Assembly: GCA_902595805.1 (NCBI GenBank)
Contig: CACJRM010000005.1
Span: 30,740 to 94,739, forward strand
Source: an uncultured Alphaproteobacteria bacterium
Lineage (GTDB): Bacteria; Pseudomonadota; Alphaproteobacteria; HIMB59; GCA-002718135
Direction of reading: 5' to 3'
Length of the DNA: 64,000 bases
The notes under the pieces were generated by a model, which had not been told where the DNA came from, did no database searches, and saw only the letters and a list, made by a program, of their open reading frames with translations. This document shows, one piece after another, positions 49,797 to 57,997 of this stretch (position 1 is its first letter; each line of letters opens with the position of its first letter). Made by a program: the position numbers and the translations under genes.

Positions 49797-50529
49797 TAGT
49801 TTTTGGGACAAAAAACTTAGCTATATAAATAAAAGGAGTGTCAAGTAAGGCTATAAATATTCTTAGAAGATAAGTGCCTAAAATATAAATCATTATGACA
49901 TTATACACACTTACTGGTTCAGGATTTAATAAGATCCAAGCAAATACACTAAAGACAGTGTTATCAACCAAAGAGGAGATAATAGTAGATAAATTATTTC
50001 TTAACCAGAGAGACTTGCCTGATAAAACTTGTTTCAAATAATTAAAGAACCACACATCAAAATATTGGCTTATTAAATATGCTATCATACTAGCTATGAA
50101 AAATCTTGTCATTGGAGTAAATACATTTGATAAACTCTCTTGTACCCAATCAGCATCTGATGGTTGAAAACCTATAGTAATTACCATTAATAAAGTCATA
50201 AATAAGAATGCGCTGAAACCGATTAAAATATTCATTCTAGCTTTTTCCTTGCCATAATATTCAGATAAAATATCAGTACATAAAAATGTGGAAGCAAAAA
50301 GTATGGTTCCTAAAGCTACCGGTTCAGGTGAATAAAAAAAGTCTACTGTTTTTAAAACTTGAATATTTCCGGCAATTACAGCTAGTGCAGAATAGATAAA
50401 AATTCCTATATATCCAAATATCCTTAAAAAAATAAGAATAGAAAAAAAACAAAAAAGTAGCATTATGAACCACATTAGTTCAGTACTAAGGGAATTAAGT
50501 ATTGTTGTTAATTCAAAGAAAAATCCCAT
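49789..50529 (-). CDS. yhhQ: Queuosine precursor transporter (YhhQ/VUT family)
   Basis: Inner-membrane protein of 246 residues with about six helices. Family features are AVIAGNIQVLKTVDFF, PVALGTILFASTFLCTDILSEYYGKEKARMNILIGF (the conserved CTDILSEYYGKxxA block near 83-100), a middle QYFDVWFFNYLK, and LWLRNNLSTIISSLVDNTVFSVFAW. E. coli YhhQ imports preQ0/preQ1; some relatives import queuine. Overlap with tgt makes a two-gene salvage module. Confidence 0.92.
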   Translation of the reverse strand: MGFFFELTTILNSLSTELMWFIMLLFCFFSILIFLRIFGYIGIFIYSALAVIAGNIQVLKTVDFFYSPEPVALGTILFASTFLCTDILSEYYGKEKARMNILIGFSAFLFMTLLMVITIGFQPSDADWVQESLSNVFTPMTRFFIASMIAYLISQYFDVWFFNYLKQVLSGKSLWLRNNLSTIISSLVDNTVFSVFAWILLNPEPVSVYNVIMIYILGTYLLRIFIALLDTPFIYIAKFFVPKTND

Positions 50530-50538
50530 TACAAAAAA

Positions 50539-50820
50539 TTAATTAGATTTTGATAGAATAGTTTTTTTTAGTTTTTTAGCTTTTAACGGTAATTTAGAAT
50601 TAGGTGTATTAATTAGAAATTCATCTAAACCACCTTTTTTTTCAACTGTTCGAATTGTACTAACAGCAACTTTCAGTTGGAATTTTTGACCTAAAACTTC
50701 ACTAACAAAACTTATATTCTGAAGATTTGGTTTAAAACGTCTTTTTGTTCTATTTTTAGCATGACTAACGTTATTACCAGTTTGAAAAGATTTTCCAGTT
50801 AATTCACATTGCATTGACAT
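50539..50820 (-). CDS. rpmB: 50S ribosomal protein L28
   Basis: 93 residues with the L28 pattern: MQCELTGKSFQTGNNVSHAKNRTKRRFKPNLQNISF, VLGQKFQLKVAVSTIRTVEKKGGLDEFL. The basic N-terminal segment and 'S.A..RTKR.f.PNLQ' are diagnostic. It lies nine bases upstream of yhhQ, close to cobT as in other alphaproteobacteria. Confidence 0.96.
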   Translation of the reverse strand: MSMQCELTGKSFQTGNNVSHAKNRTKRRFKPNLQNISFVSEVLGQKFQLKVAVSTIRTVEKKGGLDEFLINTPNSKLPLKAKKLKKTILSKSN

Positions 50821-50863
50821 AATGGAATTGCATGTAATTATAAATATTATTTTGTCAAGTATT

Positions 50864-51700
50864 CTAAATACTAAATTTATCTATGATATAAGTTGGTGTT
50901 ATTTGATGATTTTTAATTAAATTATTTATTTTATTTAAATCTTTATGAATACCAGATTTTACTAAAACACTATCTATTTCAAAATTATTAGCTCCTTGAA
51001 TATCATGAAACAATGAGTCTCCAATAGCTAATGTTCTTTTTTTTTCTAAATTAATTTGATTAGTGGTTTCAGCATATATGCTTACATCAGGTTTACCTTT
51101 TATAATAACATTTCCACCCATTTTTTTGTATATTTCACTAATAGCACCCATACAAAAGACATTATTATTACTCTTACTTTCAACAGTTTCAAAGTCAGGG
51201 TTTGCACAATACATTGTTATTTCTTTTTTATAAGCTACTTCTAGTAATGGAACGTAGTCGATTGGCTGAAAATTTATAAAAGGGGTACAAGCTAAAATTA
51301 AATCTGCATCTTCTACTTTGTCTACAAAATTAAAGTTTAAACCATCTCTAAAATTTAGACCATCCTCTTTTTCCTGATCATAAATATGAAAACAGTTTTT
51401 TTTATTTTTATTATCTAAAAATTTTTTTTTAAGTAATTGCCAAATCATTTCTCCGCTTGTTACTGTATTTATAAAAGATTTCTTTTTAAAGCCAAGTTTT
51501 GGTAATCTATCAATAGAAGATTTTGATCTTTTTGATGAATTTGAAATTATAAACAAATTTTTATTATTACTATTTAGAATATTTATAGTATTAAAGGCAT
51601 GATCGTATCCAAATGCTCCATCATGCATTACACCCCATTGATCAATTATAAAATTGTCATAATCATAAATAATTTCTTCAATGGATTTAATTTCTTTCAC
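50864..51700 (-). CDS. HAD-superfamily hydrolase, class IIA (NagD-like)
   Basis: 278 residues. The nucleophile motif is altered at the start, DNFIIDQWGVMHDGAFGYDHA near residues 16-36 (DxWGV with the acid/base Asp), then FIISNSSKRSKSSIDRLPKLGFKKKSFINTVTSGE, an inserted C2 cap, and IKGKPDVSIYAE and LAIGDSLFHDIQGANNFEIDSVLVKSGIH (Mg2+-binding Asp). This subfamily is of unknown substrate; phosphorylated sugars or nucleotides are typical. It starts two bases after the pyrD stop, suggesting co-transcription. Confidence 0.88.
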   Translation of the reverse strand: MKEIKSIEEIIYDYDNFIIDQWGVMHDGAFGYDHAFNTINILNSNNKNLFIISNSSKRSKSSIDRLPKLGFKKKSFINTVTSGEMIWQLLKKKFLDNKNKKNCFHIYDQEKEDGLNFRDGLNFNFVDKVEDADLILACTPFINFQPIDYVPLLEVAYKKEITMYCANPDFETVESKSNNNVFCMGAISEIYKKMGGNVIIKGKPDVSIYAETTNQINLEKKRTLAIGDSLFHDIQGANNFEIDSVLVKSGIHKDLNKINNLIKNHQITPTYIIDKFSI

Positions 51701-51702
51701 TG

Positions 51703-52758
51703 CTATACTGATTTTCCAATAACTTCAGAAACATTTTTATATCCATCAGTTTTAATTAGGTCAATCAAGTCACCTTTCATTTTATTGATTAAATTTGGGC
51801 CAGAATAAACCAATGCAGTATATAACTGAACTAAAGAAGCACCAGATTTAATTTTTTCGTAACAGTCCCTTCCACTTGAAATACCACCCACTCCTATTAA
51901 TGGTATTTGACCATTTGTTAAATCATACATTTTTTTCAAAATTATATTCGAGTTCTTGTAAAGAGGTTTACCACTTAAACCACCTTTTTTTCCTTTGTTT
52001 ATAGAAATTAAATTGCTCTCCCTTTTTATAGTGCTATTTGTAAGTATTAAACCATCTATGTTGTTAGCTAAGGAAATTAATGCTATGTCTCTTAGTTGAT
52101 CTTCATTTAAATCAGGTGAAACTTTAATTAATATTGGCTTGGTATTAATATTTTTTATTTCATCTCTTTTATCTATAATTTTTTTAATTAATTTTTCTAT
52201 CTTTCCTCTCAATTGTAGATCTCTCAACCCTTCAGTATTTGGTGAAGATATATTTATAGTAATATAGCTTGCCAAATCGCCTAACTCTTCTAAACCTTTC
52301 AGATAATCGTCAATAGCTTCAATAGAATTTTTATTTTTTCCAATATTAACTCCTACAATTTTATTACTTAAGTATGATTTTTTGTATTTAATTAAATTTT
52401 TTTTTACTTTTTTTATACCCTTATTATTAAATCCTAAACTATTGATAATGGCTTTATCTTCACTTAATCTAAATACTCTAGGTTTAGAGTTGCCACTTTG
52501 AGGTTGTGGAGTAATTGTACCAACTTCAAGAAACCCAAAACCAAATGAAAACATGGAATGCATCACTTCAGCATTTTTATCAAAACCTGCAGCAAGTCCA
52601 ATGGGATTTATAAAATCTAAACCCATTAGATGTTGTGTAAGAATAGGATCCTCAATATTTTTTTGTCTTACTTTGAAATATTTTAAAAAATTAATTGTAA
52701 TAGTATGAGATATCTCGGGAGGTAATAAACTTAATATTTTTAATGAACTATTGTACAA
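51703..52758 (-). CDS. pyrD: Dihydroorotate dehydrogenase (quinone), class 2
   Basis: Membrane-associated FMN enzyme of pyrimidine synthesis passing electrons to ubiquinone. The 351 residues have the class 2 N-terminal helices (LKILSLLPPEISHTITINFLKYFK), FINPIGLAAGFDKNAEVMHSMFSFGFGFLEVGTITPQPQSGNSKPRVFRL, NSLGFNNKG, VNIGKNKNS, ITINISSPNTEGLRDLQ with catalytic Ser, KVSPDLNED, and GGLSGKPLYKNSN, IPLIGVGGISSGRDCYEKI. Four bases separate it from the lysK stop. Confidence 0.96.
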   Translation of the reverse strand: MYNSSLKILSLLPPEISHTITINFLKYFKVRQKNIEDPILTQHLMGLDFINPIGLAAGFDKNAEVMHSMFSFGFGFLEVGTITPQPQSGNSKPRVFRLSEDKAIINSLGFNNKGIKKVKKNLIKYKKSYLSNKIVGVNIGKNKNSIEAIDDYLKGLEELGDLASYITINISSPNTEGLRDLQLRGKIEKLIKKIIDKRDEIKNINTKPILIKVSPDLNEDQLRDIALISLANNIDGLILTNSTIKRESNLISINKGKKGGLSGKPLYKNSNIILKKMYDLTNGQIPLIGVGGISSGRDCYEKIKSGASLVQLYTALVYSGPNLINKMKGDLIDLIKTDGYKNVSEVIGKSV

Positions 52759-52762
52759 TAAA

Positions 52763-54346
52763 TTAATTATCTATTAATTTTTTTATATAATCAATAGTTT
52801 CTCTTAATCCAAATAATTTAAAAAATGATCCTAGTCTAGGACCTTGATCCTGACCAAGCATAACTTGATATACTAGTTTAAAAAAATCTTTTAGATTTTC
52901 AAATTCGTGCTTTTTTCCTACTTCGTATAATAATGTTTGTATATCTTCAGATGAGCTCTTTTCATTAATATCATTTTCTAAAACATTAATAATATCAATA
53001 AATACCTCTTTATTGCTACCATCAATCTTTAAAAATTTCTTTTTAGGCAAAATAAAATCTTCATAATAATTAAGTGCAAAATCTATGAGGCGATCAAATT
53101 CAGGATTTTTATCAGCATTAATATTATCATCATATTTATTGATAAAAGACCATATTACTTTTTTATCTTTAGAATTAGAAACATTTACTAGGTTGGTAAG
53201 GGTATTGAAATTTATTTCTGATTTAAATTCTTTTGGTTTTCCTGAATGAATATGCCAAATTGGATTATCATACTGTTTATTTTTATCTAAACTTGAGTAT
53301 GAATTATAATGAGAAAGATAATCATCTACAGTTTTAGGAATTACATCAAAATGAAGTTTTTTAGCTGATTTTGGTTTTTGGAACATGTAGAGTGCAAGAC
53401 TTTCAGGAGAGGCATAACGTAGCCACTCATCAACACTAATACCGTTGCCGACTGACTTAGAAATTTTTTCTCCTTTTTCATCTAAAAACATTTCATAAAT
53501 TAGATTAGTAGGAGGTTTTTTATTTAATGCTCTACAAATCTTGGATCCTAAATCAACACTTTCTGTAAGATCTTTACCGCACATTTCATAATCAACATCA
53601 AACGACATCCATCTCATTGCCCAATCTACTTTCCATTGTAACTTACATTTTCCATTAATTACTTCTGTTTCAACTAACTTTTCTAAAGATGGATCCTTGT
53701 AAATAATTGTTTTTGAATCCATTTTATATTCTTCAATTTTTACTTGAAGTACTTCTCCTGAATTTTCACTTATTGGCAAAAAGGGACTATAAGTTTCTTT
53801 TCTCTCTGCCCTTAAAGTAGGCAAAATAATATCTAATATTTTTGTATAGTTTTCAAATATACTTAATATTGTTTCATTAAAATCTCCACTTTGATATTTC
53901 TCTGTTGAGCTAACAAACTCGTAGTCAAAATTAAATTCATCTAAAAAACTTCTAAGTTTTGCATTATTATGATGTCCAAAACTTTCAAATTTACCAAATG
54001 GATCTGGTATAGAAGTAAGTGGCTTACCTATAAATTTTTCTAACATTTCTTTATTTGGAACATTTTCAGGAACTTTTCTTAATCCATCCATATCATCAGA
54101 AAATGTGATCAGTTTTGTTGGACAATCAATTATAGAGCTAAATGCATTTTTTACCATTGATGTTCTTACAACTTCACCAAAAGTTCCAATATGAGGTAAA
54201 CCTGAGGGGCCATAACCAGTTTCTAGTAATACATATCCCTTAGATGGAATTTTAAAGTTTAGTAAACCACCATTTTTTTTAATGATTTGAAATGCTTCTT
54301 TAAAAGGCCAAGCTTTTAAGGATTGTGCTAATTCTTGATCAATCAT
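52763..54346 (-). CDS. lysK: Lysyl-tRNA synthetase, class I
   Basis: The archaeal-type class I LysRS found in most Alphaproteobacteria instead of class II LysS. 527 residues, with the HIGH-type motif GPSGLPHIGTFGEVVRTSMV near 47-66, FSDDMDGLRKVPENVPN, and the KMSKS-type motif EKISKSVGNGISVDEWL. The remainder is the helical C-terminal cage. It overlaps the MarR gene by eight bases, so MarR and LysRS may be transcribed together. Confidence 0.96.
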   Translation of the reverse strand: MIDQELAQSLKAWPFKEAFQIIKKNGGLLNFKIPSKGYVLLETGYGPSGLPHIGTFGEVVRTSMVKNAFSSIIDCPTKLITFSDDMDGLRKVPENVPNKEMLEKFIGKPLTSIPDPFGKFESFGHHNNAKLRSFLDEFNFDYEFVSSTEKYQSGDFNETILSIFENYTKILDIILPTLRAERKETYSPFLPISENSGEVLQVKIEEYKMDSKTIIYKDPSLEKLVETEVINGKCKLQWKVDWAMRWMSFDVDYEMCGKDLTESVDLGSKICRALNKKPPTNLIYEMFLDEKGEKISKSVGNGISVDEWLRYASPESLALYMFQKPKSAKKLHFDVIPKTVDDYLSHYNSYSSLDKNKQYDNPIWHIHSGKPKEFKSEINFNTLTNLVNVSNSKDKKVIWSFINKYDDNINADKNPEFDRLIDFALNYYEDFILPKKKFLKIDGSNKEVFIDIINVLENDINEKSSSEDIQTLLYEVGKKHEFENLKDFFKLVYQVMLGQDQGPRLGSFFKLFGLRETIDYIKKLIDN

Positions 54347-54800
54347 TTAATTTTGCTCTAATTCTAATTTTTTTACCCAATAACAACTTTAATGAATTTG
54401 TGAAATTAAAAATTTCAGATCCTAATTTATTAAATAATTCATTTTCTAAATCTACAATATTATCAATAATATTATTAATTAAATCATTCCCTGCAGCAGT
54501 TAGAATTAAACTATCAGATCTTTTATCTTGTGGCTGTTGTTTTGATATTAACCTCTTTTCTTCTAGATTAGAAACACGTAAACTAACAACTGATCTATCA
54601 ATAGATGCATTTTTACATATTTCCTGTTGAGTAATATTTATGTTTTCTTGCTGTAATAAATAAATTGTCTCGAGAATAAGATATTCATTTAATGTGATAT
54701 GACTCTCTTTTAATTTATTTCTTACTTTAGATTGCCATAAGTTTGATGTTTGCCAAATTAATAATGCTAATCTATTCTCATTAAGAGAAGTGTCTGCCAT
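54339..54800 (-). CDS. MarR-family transcriptional regulator
   Basis: 153 residues with the winged-helix pattern: ALLIWQTSNLWQSKVRNKLKESHITLNEYLILETIYLL, then QEICKNASIDRSVVSLRVSNLEEKRLISKQQPQDKRSDSLILTAAGNDLINNI. The R-V-x-x-L-E-x-x-x-L-I and the D-K-R-S wing are typical. MarR proteins bind palindromic operators and are released by small ligands. A good palindrome sits seven bases before its own start, so autoregulation is likely. Its targets could include lysK downstream. Confidence 0.9.
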   Translation of the reverse strand: MADTSLNENRLALLIWQTSNLWQSKVRNKLKESHITLNEYLILETIYLLQQENINITQQEICKNASIDRSVVSLRVSNLEEKRLISKQQPQDKRSDSLILTAAGNDLINNIIDNIVDLENELFNKLGSEIFNFTNSLKLLLGKKIRIRAKLND

Positions 54801-54806
54801 AGTTTT

Positions 54807-54829
54807 TATACAAACTGTTTGTATACAAA
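54807..54829. promoter_or_regulatory. Palindromic operator upstream of the MarR gene
   Basis: TATACAAA (54807-54814) and TTTGTATA (54818-54825) form a perfect 8-3-8 inverted repeat. A second TATACAAA (54822-54829) overlaps the right arm, so the half-site occurs three times in 23 bases. Size, symmetry and position just before a MarR start are typical of a MarR autoregulatory site. It also lies in the leader side of ferredoxin's 3' end, 19 bases past that gene's region boundary. Confidence 0.6.
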
Positions 54830-54848
54830 TTAATAATTTACGTCAATA

Positions 54849-55160
54849 CTATTCTGGTGCGATTTCTATCTCTAAGCCATCAAGCTCTTCAGAAAGCTCA
54901 ATTTGACAAGATAATCTGGAATTATTTTTAACATCAAAAGCTTGATCTAGCATAGATTCTTCATCATCATCCATATTTTTCAGCTTGTTTGTCCATCTTT
55001 CATCAATATAAACATGACAGGTAGCGCAAGCACAACATCCTCCGCAGGAAGCTTCAATATCGTAGCCATTGTCTCTAAGAGTTTCCATTAATGTAAAATT
55101 ACTATCATATTCAATTTCAGTCTTTTTACCTGATCTATCTGTGATTATTAACTTTGGCAT
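54849..55160 (-). CDS. 2Fe-2S ferredoxin (adrenodoxin-type)
   Basis: 103 residues. Cysteine pattern C-x5-C-x2-C in EASCGGCCACATCHVYIDERW (with an extra Cys at the fourth position) and the fourth ligand in LSCQIEL gives a plant/vertebrate-type 2Fe-2S cluster. The C-terminus LDGLEIEIAPE is typical of alphaproteobacterial FdxB/adrenodoxin relatives. Its start overlaps the stop of the reductase gene by one base, so the pair forms an NADPH-ferredoxin electron supply for iron-sulfur assembly, P450s or oxygenases. Confidence 0.93.
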   Translation of the reverse strand: MPKLIITDRSGKKTEIEYDSNFTLMETLRDNGYDIEASCGGCCACATCHVYIDERWTNKLKNMDDDEESMLDQAFDVKNNSRLSCQIELSEELDGLEIEIAPE

Positions 55161-56170
55161 TAAACGCCTAGTTTTTTTTGAAGTTCTTTGGAAGATGTTG
55201 TGTATCTAAAAATGTTTTTCTTATCAGGAAAGCAATACTTAAATACTTCTTGGGCCATTAAGGCAGACTCGTGAAATCCTGATAGAATAAGCTTAAGTTT
55301 TCCTGGGTACCAATTTATGTCACCTATCGCAAAAATTGAAGGTGTAGAAGTTTGAAATTTTTCAGTGTCCACTTTAATTAAGTTTTCGTGTAAGTTTAGA
55401 CCCCATTCCGCAATTGGACCTAGTTCCATTTTTAAACCAAAAAATGGTAAAAGATAATCTACTTCAATATTTGATATTTCATCATCATTTTCGTATTCAA
55501 GCATTATTCTACTATCTTGAATTTTAGAAATCTTTTTTATTTGGCCTTTTAAAAATTTAATTCTTCCTTTTGTCTCTAGTTCTTGCATTTTTGAGACAGA
55601 ATCAGGTGCTGCCCTAAACTCTTTTCTTCTATGTATAAGAGTTACATTGGAGTCCTTAGATAGTTCATTTGTCCAATCCAAAGCAGAGTCTCCTCCTCCT
55701 GCAATTAAGATTTTTTTATTCTTAAATATTGATTTGTCTCGAATTGCGTAAAAAACATTTTTGTTTTCGAAATTCTCAATATTCTCAATTGGAGGTTTTC
55801 GAGGTACAAAACTCCCTGCCCCTGCTGCCACTACTATACATTTTGCTTCAACTTTTGTTCCAATATTAGTTTCTACAATCCAACCATTTTCTGTTTTAGC
55901 AATTTTCTCGACTTGTTGGTTAAGATGAAATTTAGGTTTAAAAGGGTTTATCTGTTTAATTAACTCGTCAGTTAATTCTTGTCCTGTTACAACTGGTCTA
56001 GAGGGAATATCATAAATTGGTTTTTCTGGATACAATTCAGCACACTGCCCTCCAACCTTATCTAAATTATCAACTAAATGACATTTTATATTTAAAAGGC
56101 CTAATTCAAATACAGCAAATAAGCCTATCGGACCTGCACCTATAATTATTACATCAGTTTTTTCTGTCAT
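55160..56170 (-). CDS. Ferredoxin-NADP+ reductase, thioredoxin-reductase-like
   Basis: 336 residues with FAD motif IIGAGPIGLFAVFELGLLNIKCHLVDNLDKVGGQCAELYPEKPIYDIPS, NADPH motif ILIAGGGDSALDWTNELSK and the C-terminal PSIFAIGDINWYPGKLKLILSGFHESALMAQEV. There is no CxxC redox pair, which separates it from TrxB at 18555. It matches the FNR family found in Bacillus (YumC) and Rhodopseudomonas. It is coupled to the ferredoxin gene downstream and divergent from ctaA. Confidence 0.93.
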   Translation of the reverse strand: MTEKTDVIIIGAGPIGLFAVFELGLLNIKCHLVDNLDKVGGQCAELYPEKPIYDIPSRPVVTGQELTDELIKQINPFKPKFHLNQQVEKIAKTENGWIVETNIGTKVEAKCIVVAAGAGSFVPRKPPIENIENFENKNVFYAIRDKSIFKNKKILIAGGGDSALDWTNELSKDSNVTLIHRRKEFRAAPDSVSKMQELETKGRIKFLKGQIKKISKIQDSRIMLEYENDDEISNIEVDYLLPFFGLKMELGPIAEWGLNLHENLIKVDTEKFQTSTPSIFAIGDINWYPGKLKLILSGFHESALMAQEVFKYCFPDKKNIFRYTTSSKELQKKLGV

Positions 56171-56206
56171 ATGTGAAAAATAACAACTTTTTTTATTATT
56201 TCTAGG

Positions 56207-56220
56207 GATTATATATAATC
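56207..56220. repeat. 14-base perfect palindrome before ctaA
   Basis: GATTATATATAATC ends three bases before the ctaA ATG. It contains TATAAT on both strands, but that box is too near the ATG to be the ctaA promoter unless translation starts later. Could be a regulatory site. Confidence 0.35.
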
Positions 56221-56223
56221 TAA

Positions 56224-57279
56224 ATGAATTACGCTAATACCTCAAAATATTATAATCCTGCGATTTATATATGGCTATTAACAATAACCGCAATGGTTTT
56301 ATTAATTATAGTAATAGGAGGTCTGACAAGATTAACAGACTCTGGACTTTCTATGACTGACTGGCGTCCAATTTTAGGTGTAATTCCTCCACTGAGTTTA
56401 GAAAGTTGGTTGGTTGTATTCGAAATGTATAAACAAACACCAGAATACAAAATAGTTAACAAAAATATGACGTTAAATGAGTTTAAATATATTTTTTGGT
56501 GGGAGTGGTTTCATAGAATATTTGCAAGAGCAATAGGAGTTGTCTTTTTAATACCATTAATTTACTTTAGTTTTAAAAAACAAATTCAATCATCATTGTA
56601 TATAAGGCTTGGTATTGTCTTTATGTTTGGTTTGTTTCAGGCAGTTATTGGATGGTGGATGGTAAAGAGTGGTTTGACTGAAAATCCTTATGTAAGCCCT
56701 TATAGACTTACTTTTCATCTTTTAAATGCTCTTATAATTTTCTCTATACTATTATGGATAGCAATGGATTACAGGTATTCTTCTAATATAAGTTTTTTAT
56801 CTAATCCAAAGACAATTGAATTTTACATTTTAGTCGCTGTAATCTTAATATTTATCACAATTGCAACAGGTGGATTTATGGCAGGAACAAACTCTGGACA
56901 ATCTTTTAATACTTTTCCACTAATGAATGGAAAAATTATACCTGATGATTACATTATTGATGATTTAGGTATTTATAATATTTTTGAAAATACAGTTGCT
57001 ATAAATTTTAACCACCGCTGGTTATCAATTTTTGTTTTTTTTTATATTCTATTTGTGTGTTTCAGATTTATTAAATTTGATAATAAAAACGTTTCAAGTA
57101 CTATCGTGTATTTCGTCCTATTTTTTCTTACATTACAAGTAATTTTAGGTATTATTACTCTTTTAAGTAATGTTTACTTACCAGTTGCAAGTTTACATCA
57201 AACTAATTCAATTTTGTTATTATCAACTTTATTAATTAGTTATCATCAAATTAAAATTAGAAAGGTTAAAAATGTCTAA
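56224..57279 (+). CDS. ctaA: Heme A synthase (COX15/CtaA)
   Basis: Converts heme O to heme A for cytochrome c oxidase. Inner-membrane protein of 351 residues with about eight spans. Motifs are IVIGGLTRLTDSGLSMTDWRPILGVIPPLS, EFKYIFWWEWFHRIFARAIGVVFLIPL with the heme-binding His, GLFQAVIGWWMVKSGL, LTFHLLNALIIF, TGGFMAGTNSGQSFNTFPLMNG and VAINFNHRWLSIFVF plus SLHQTNSILLLS near the C-terminus. It indicates aerobic respiration with aa3-type oxidase. It overlaps the next gene by eight bases. Confidence 0.96.
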   Translation: MNYANTSKYYNPAIYIWLLTITAMVLLIIVIGGLTRLTDSGLSMTDWRPILGVIPPLSLESWLVVFEMYKQTPEYKIVNKNMTLNEFKYIFWWEWFHRIFARAIGVVFLIPLIYFSFKKQIQSSLYIRLGIVFMFGLFQAVIGWWMVKSGLTENPYVSPYRLTFHLLNALIIFSILLWIAMDYRYSSNISFLSNPKTIEFYILVAVILIFITIATGGFMAGTNSGQSFNTFPLMNGKIIPDDYIIDDLGIYNIFENTVAINFNHRWLSIFVFFYILFVCFRFIKFDNKNVSSTIVYFVLFFLTLQVILGIITLLSNVYLPVASLHQTNSILLLSTLLISYHQIKIRKVKNV

Positions 57280-57997
57280 CAAAAATATATTTGTCTTTGG
57301 TGGAACGGGTTCTATTGGAAAATCATTGTCAAAAAAACTTAAGAGCGATAACTATGATCCGATAATTATATCTAGAAATGAGACAGAATTAAAACAATTA
57401 TCTGAGGAAATTGGTTGCGAATATAAAGTTTGTGATGTTTTAGATTTTGATAAAGTTAAAAGTATTTCGGAAGAATATAAAGATCGATTATGTGGTATTG
57501 CTTTTTGTGTTGGATCTATAAATTTAAAACCTCTCAAAATGACAAAAAATGAGGATTTTATTGATTCTTTTAAAATAAATACACTTAGTGCTGTAAATGC
57601 AATTAAGTTTAATCAAGAAACTCTAGCTAAAAATACTGGTAGTATTCTACTTTATTCAACTATTGCTGTTAAACAGGGCTTTACTAATCACACAATAGTC
57701 TCTACCGCAAAAGGTGCCATTGAAGGGCTTACTTTAAGTTTAGCAGCAGAATTTGCTCCAAAAATTAAAGTTAATTGTATTGCGCCAAGTTTAACAGACG
57801 CAAAAATGACACAAAACTTACTTAATAATGAAACTATTAAGAAAGCAATTGAAAATATGCATCCTTTACCTAAAATTGGATCTGGTGATGATTTCTCTGA
57901 TATTGGAAGTTTTCTATTAAGTGATAAAAATAGTTGGATTACTGGACAAATATTTCATATAGATGGAGGAAGATCATCATTAAGAATTAAATCGTGA
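57272..57997 (+). CDS. SDR-family oxidoreductase lacking the catalytic Tyr
   Basis: 241 residues. Rossmann start FVFGGTGSIGKSLSKKL, the GIAFCVGSIN (NAG-type) block, LLYSTIAVKQGFTNHTIVSTAKGAIEGLTLSLAAEF, and IKVNCIAPSLTDAKMT with the end GQIFHIDGGRSSLRI. In typical SDRs the active site is Y-x3-K; here it is V-S-T-A-K, so the Tyr is Val while the Lys is kept. The ordinary reductase chemistry may therefore be lost or changed. Located between ctaA and a DUF6134 gene whose GTG overlaps its stop. Confidence 0.9.
   Translation: MSNKNIFVFGGTGSIGKSLSKKLKSDNYDPIIISRNETELKQLSEEIGCEYKVCDVLDFDKVKSISEEYKDRLCGIAFCVGSINLKPLKMTKNEDFIDSFKINTLSAVNAIKFNQETLAKNTGSILLYSTIAVKQGFTNHTIVSTAKGAIEGLTLSLAAEFAPKIKVNCIAPSLTDAKMTQNLLNNETIKKAIENMHPLPKIGSGDDFSDIGSFLLSDKNSWITGQIFHIDGGRSSLRIKS

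Noticed and set aside
56214..56219. TATAAT as the ctaA promoter
   Set aside because: It is only four bases from the ATG, so transcription would begin inside the coding region.
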